The notes under the pieces were generated by a model. It saw only the letters and a program-made list of their open reading frames with translations, had not been told where the DNA came from and made no database searches. Made by a program: the position numbers and the translations under genes. Positions 62,748-64,000 of a DNA stretch of 64,000 nucleotides are shown here, one piece after another. This DNA is from Streptomyces sp. CG4 (GTDB lineage: Bacteria > Actinomycetota > Actinomycetes > Streptomycetales > Streptomycetaceae), in the NCBI RefSeq assembly GCF_041080655.1, contig NZ_CP163525.1:5580001-5644000 (forward strand), given 5' to 3'. Position 1 is the stretch's first letter. The number at the start of each line of letters is the position of its first letter.

Positions 62748-63549
62748 ATGACGCGTCGGCCCGGACCCCGTATACCGCCGCAGCCGCCCGCACAGTGGGC
62801 CGAGGACATCGCGCCGCAGCTCACCCGGGCCCGGCCGGGCAAACCACGGCTGGGCGAGATGAACGTGGGCGCAACTCTGGCTCGCCATCCCGCCCTGTTC
62901 GCGGCCTGGTTGCCGCTCGCCCGCCACCTGCTGGCCCACGGCGAGCTCGCCTTCGCCGACCGTGAACTGCTGACCCTGCGGACGGCCTGGCGCTGCGGAG
63001 CCCGCTACGCATGGGCGCAGCACGCCGGGACAGCTCTGCGCGGCGGGCTGGAGCCCGCGATCCTGGAACGGATCGCCGAGGGTGCGGACCATCCTGCCTG
63101 GACCCGGCGACAGCGTGCGTTGCTGCGCGCGGCGGACGATCTCCATCTGCATTCCGATATCCGTCACCGCCCAGCAGCGGCCCAATCCGCTCGCCGACTA
63201 CCTTGGTTCGCTGCGCAGGGTGGCCGAGGTCGAGGCGGCCGAGGTGTTGCCCGGGCACGAGTACCGGTTCGAGGGGCTGCGGAACCGGGTCGACGAGCTG
63301 ACCTCGCACAACACCGCGCGGCTGGCGGAGATCGAGTCACTGCTCGCGGACGGCGTGGAGCGGACCTGCTGGCAGATCGCCGCCCGGCTGAGCTGGTCCC
63401 GCCCCTTCGACGTGCTGTCGGGTTTCAACCAGCGCTCGGCAGCCGCCGAGACCCATGCCCACCTGGTGTGGCTGGCGCAGACGGACCGTATCCGGTGCCT
63501 CGGCGGTGCCCCCGAGCGCTGGTCGGCCGGGAGCGCCGCCTCCGGCTGA
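62748..63549 (+). pseudogene. CMD-like / metallo-beta-lactamase-fold chimera
   Basis: From ATG 62748 an AhpD/CMD-like protein reads GELAFADRELLTLRTAWRCG and YAWAQHAGTALRGGLEP up to about 63155. There the homology jumps, in another frame, to the C-terminal part of a metallo-beta-lactamase-fold protein (VEAAEVLPGHEYRFEGLRNR, then FDVLSGFNQRSAAAETHAHL), ending TGA 63549. Two truncated genes have been joined. Confidence 0.7.
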
Positions 63550-63617
63550 GGCGAACCAGGAGGCGAAGGCGAACAGCTCGCCCGTGCCCTCCAGGGCCTG
63601 CGCCCCTCTCGTCTCCC

Positions 63618-64000
63618 TCACCGCAGCGCCACCCGCGTGAACCGCGACGCCGTGTGCAGGTCCCGCTCGATCTCACCGGCGGTGGTGCGCAGTTCGGGCA
63701 GCAGGCCGTGCACGCAGTCCTCCAGGGTGCGGCGGGCCGGGTGGGTCGCCACGTTCAGCGCGGCCACCGTGCGGCCCGTACGGTCGCGCACCGGTACCGC
63801 GATCGACCGCAGTCCCGACTCCAGTTCCTCGTCGACCAGGGCGTAGTCCCGGGCGCGTACCTCGGCGAACTCAGGAGACCGAGGGTCGGCGTCCGCGAGG
63901 AGCACCCGGCCGAGCGAGGTCGCGGCTGCGGGCAGGCGGGCGCCCACGGTGACGTCCACCGTCAGCACCCGGCGCGTGCCCGCCCCGGCCGTGTACTGGA
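63618..64000 (-). CDS. IclR-family regulator, C-terminal part (cut by window edge)
   Basis: The effector-binding domain of an IclR-type regulator: VTVGARLPAAATSLGRVLLA, ALVDEELESGLRSIAVPVRD and TVAALNVATHPARRTLEDCV. The frame continues to the window edge, so the winged-helix N-terminus lies outside. Such proteins bind small aromatic or sugar acids. Confidence 0.8.
   Translation of the reverse strand, partial: QYTAGAGTRRVLTVDVTVGARLPAAATSLGRVLLADADPRSPEFAEVRARDYALVDEELESGLRSIAVPVRDRTGRTVAALNVATHPARRTLEDCVHGLLPELRTTAGEIERDLHTASRFTRVALR

Overview
The window is high-GC actinobacterial DNA, almost certainly Streptomyces or a close relative. The signs are strong third-position GC, GTG and TTG starts, AGGAG-type ribosome sites, many genera-typical families (DUF317, DUF2637, XRE with a DUF5753-like C-terminus, an AfsR-type SARP), and a tRNA-Arg(CCT) used as an integration target. 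Almost everything here is accessory: integrated elements, a biosynthetic gene cluster and decayed genes.

0.1-8.6 kb: a frameshifted thioredoxin reductase remnant, then a two-gene unit (unknown protein plus XRE/ImmA-IrrE peptidase). A tightly coupled minus-strand operon of eight genes follows. It holds a Nudix-like protein, two very small proteins, a diaminopimelate epimerase homologue, a D-Ala-D-Ala ligase homologue, a C39-like cysteine peptidase and a free-standing MurF C-terminal domain, with XRE-DUF5753/DUF6879 regulators upstream. These are peptidoglycan-precursor folds without the rest of that pathway.

8.8-18.3 kb: a mobilizable integrative element. It has a DUF317 protein, relaxase, MobC, SpdB-like DUF2637 protein, DUF3631 ATPase, excisionase, XRE regulator and tyrosine integrase, and it abuts the 3' end of tRNA-Arg(CCT). 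The left attachment site was not found.

18.3-25.4 kb: a second, poorly described element on the 5' side of the tRNA. It consists of a DDE-like protein and a tyrosine-recombinase-like protein that lacks the catalytic residues. A truncated copy of its end lies at 54.3-54.9 kb. DNA-binding proteins and an IS256 transposase follow.

25.8-49.6 kb: a nonribosomal peptide cluster. An AfsR/SARP regulator and a second arginyl-tRNA synthetase (probable self-resistance) flank a coupled minus-strand operon. The operon holds NRPS 1 (C-A(Asn)-PCP), a SyrP-like Fe(II)/2-oxoglutarate oxygenase, a free C domain, an MFS exporter, NRPS 2 (half C-A(Asp)-PCP-TE with a cysteine nucleophile), NRPS 3 (A-PCP-C-PCP), a BtrH-like acyltransferase fused to a carrier protein, an acyl-CoA-dehydrogenase-fold flavoenzyme, a SerRS-like amino acid:carrier-protein ligase and a flavin reductase. 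I infer a short Asn/Asp-derived peptide with a beta-hydroxylated Asp, an extra amino acid delivered on the BtrH-linked carrier, and ArgRS as the likely target. This is the best candidate for an undescribed system.

50.2-52.2 kb: an IS5-type transposase and a double-GNAT acetyltransferase lie between perfect 17-bp inverted repeats.

52.3-64.0 kb: a gene graveyard. Frameshifted, internally deleted and fused fragments (luciferase-like monooxygenase, adenylation/ABC/glycosyltransferase mosaic, LarC, polyprenyl synthetase, SCP2, P450 without its I-helix, CMD/metallo-beta-lactamase chimera) surround one apparently intact methyltransferase. An IclR-family regulator runs off the right edge.
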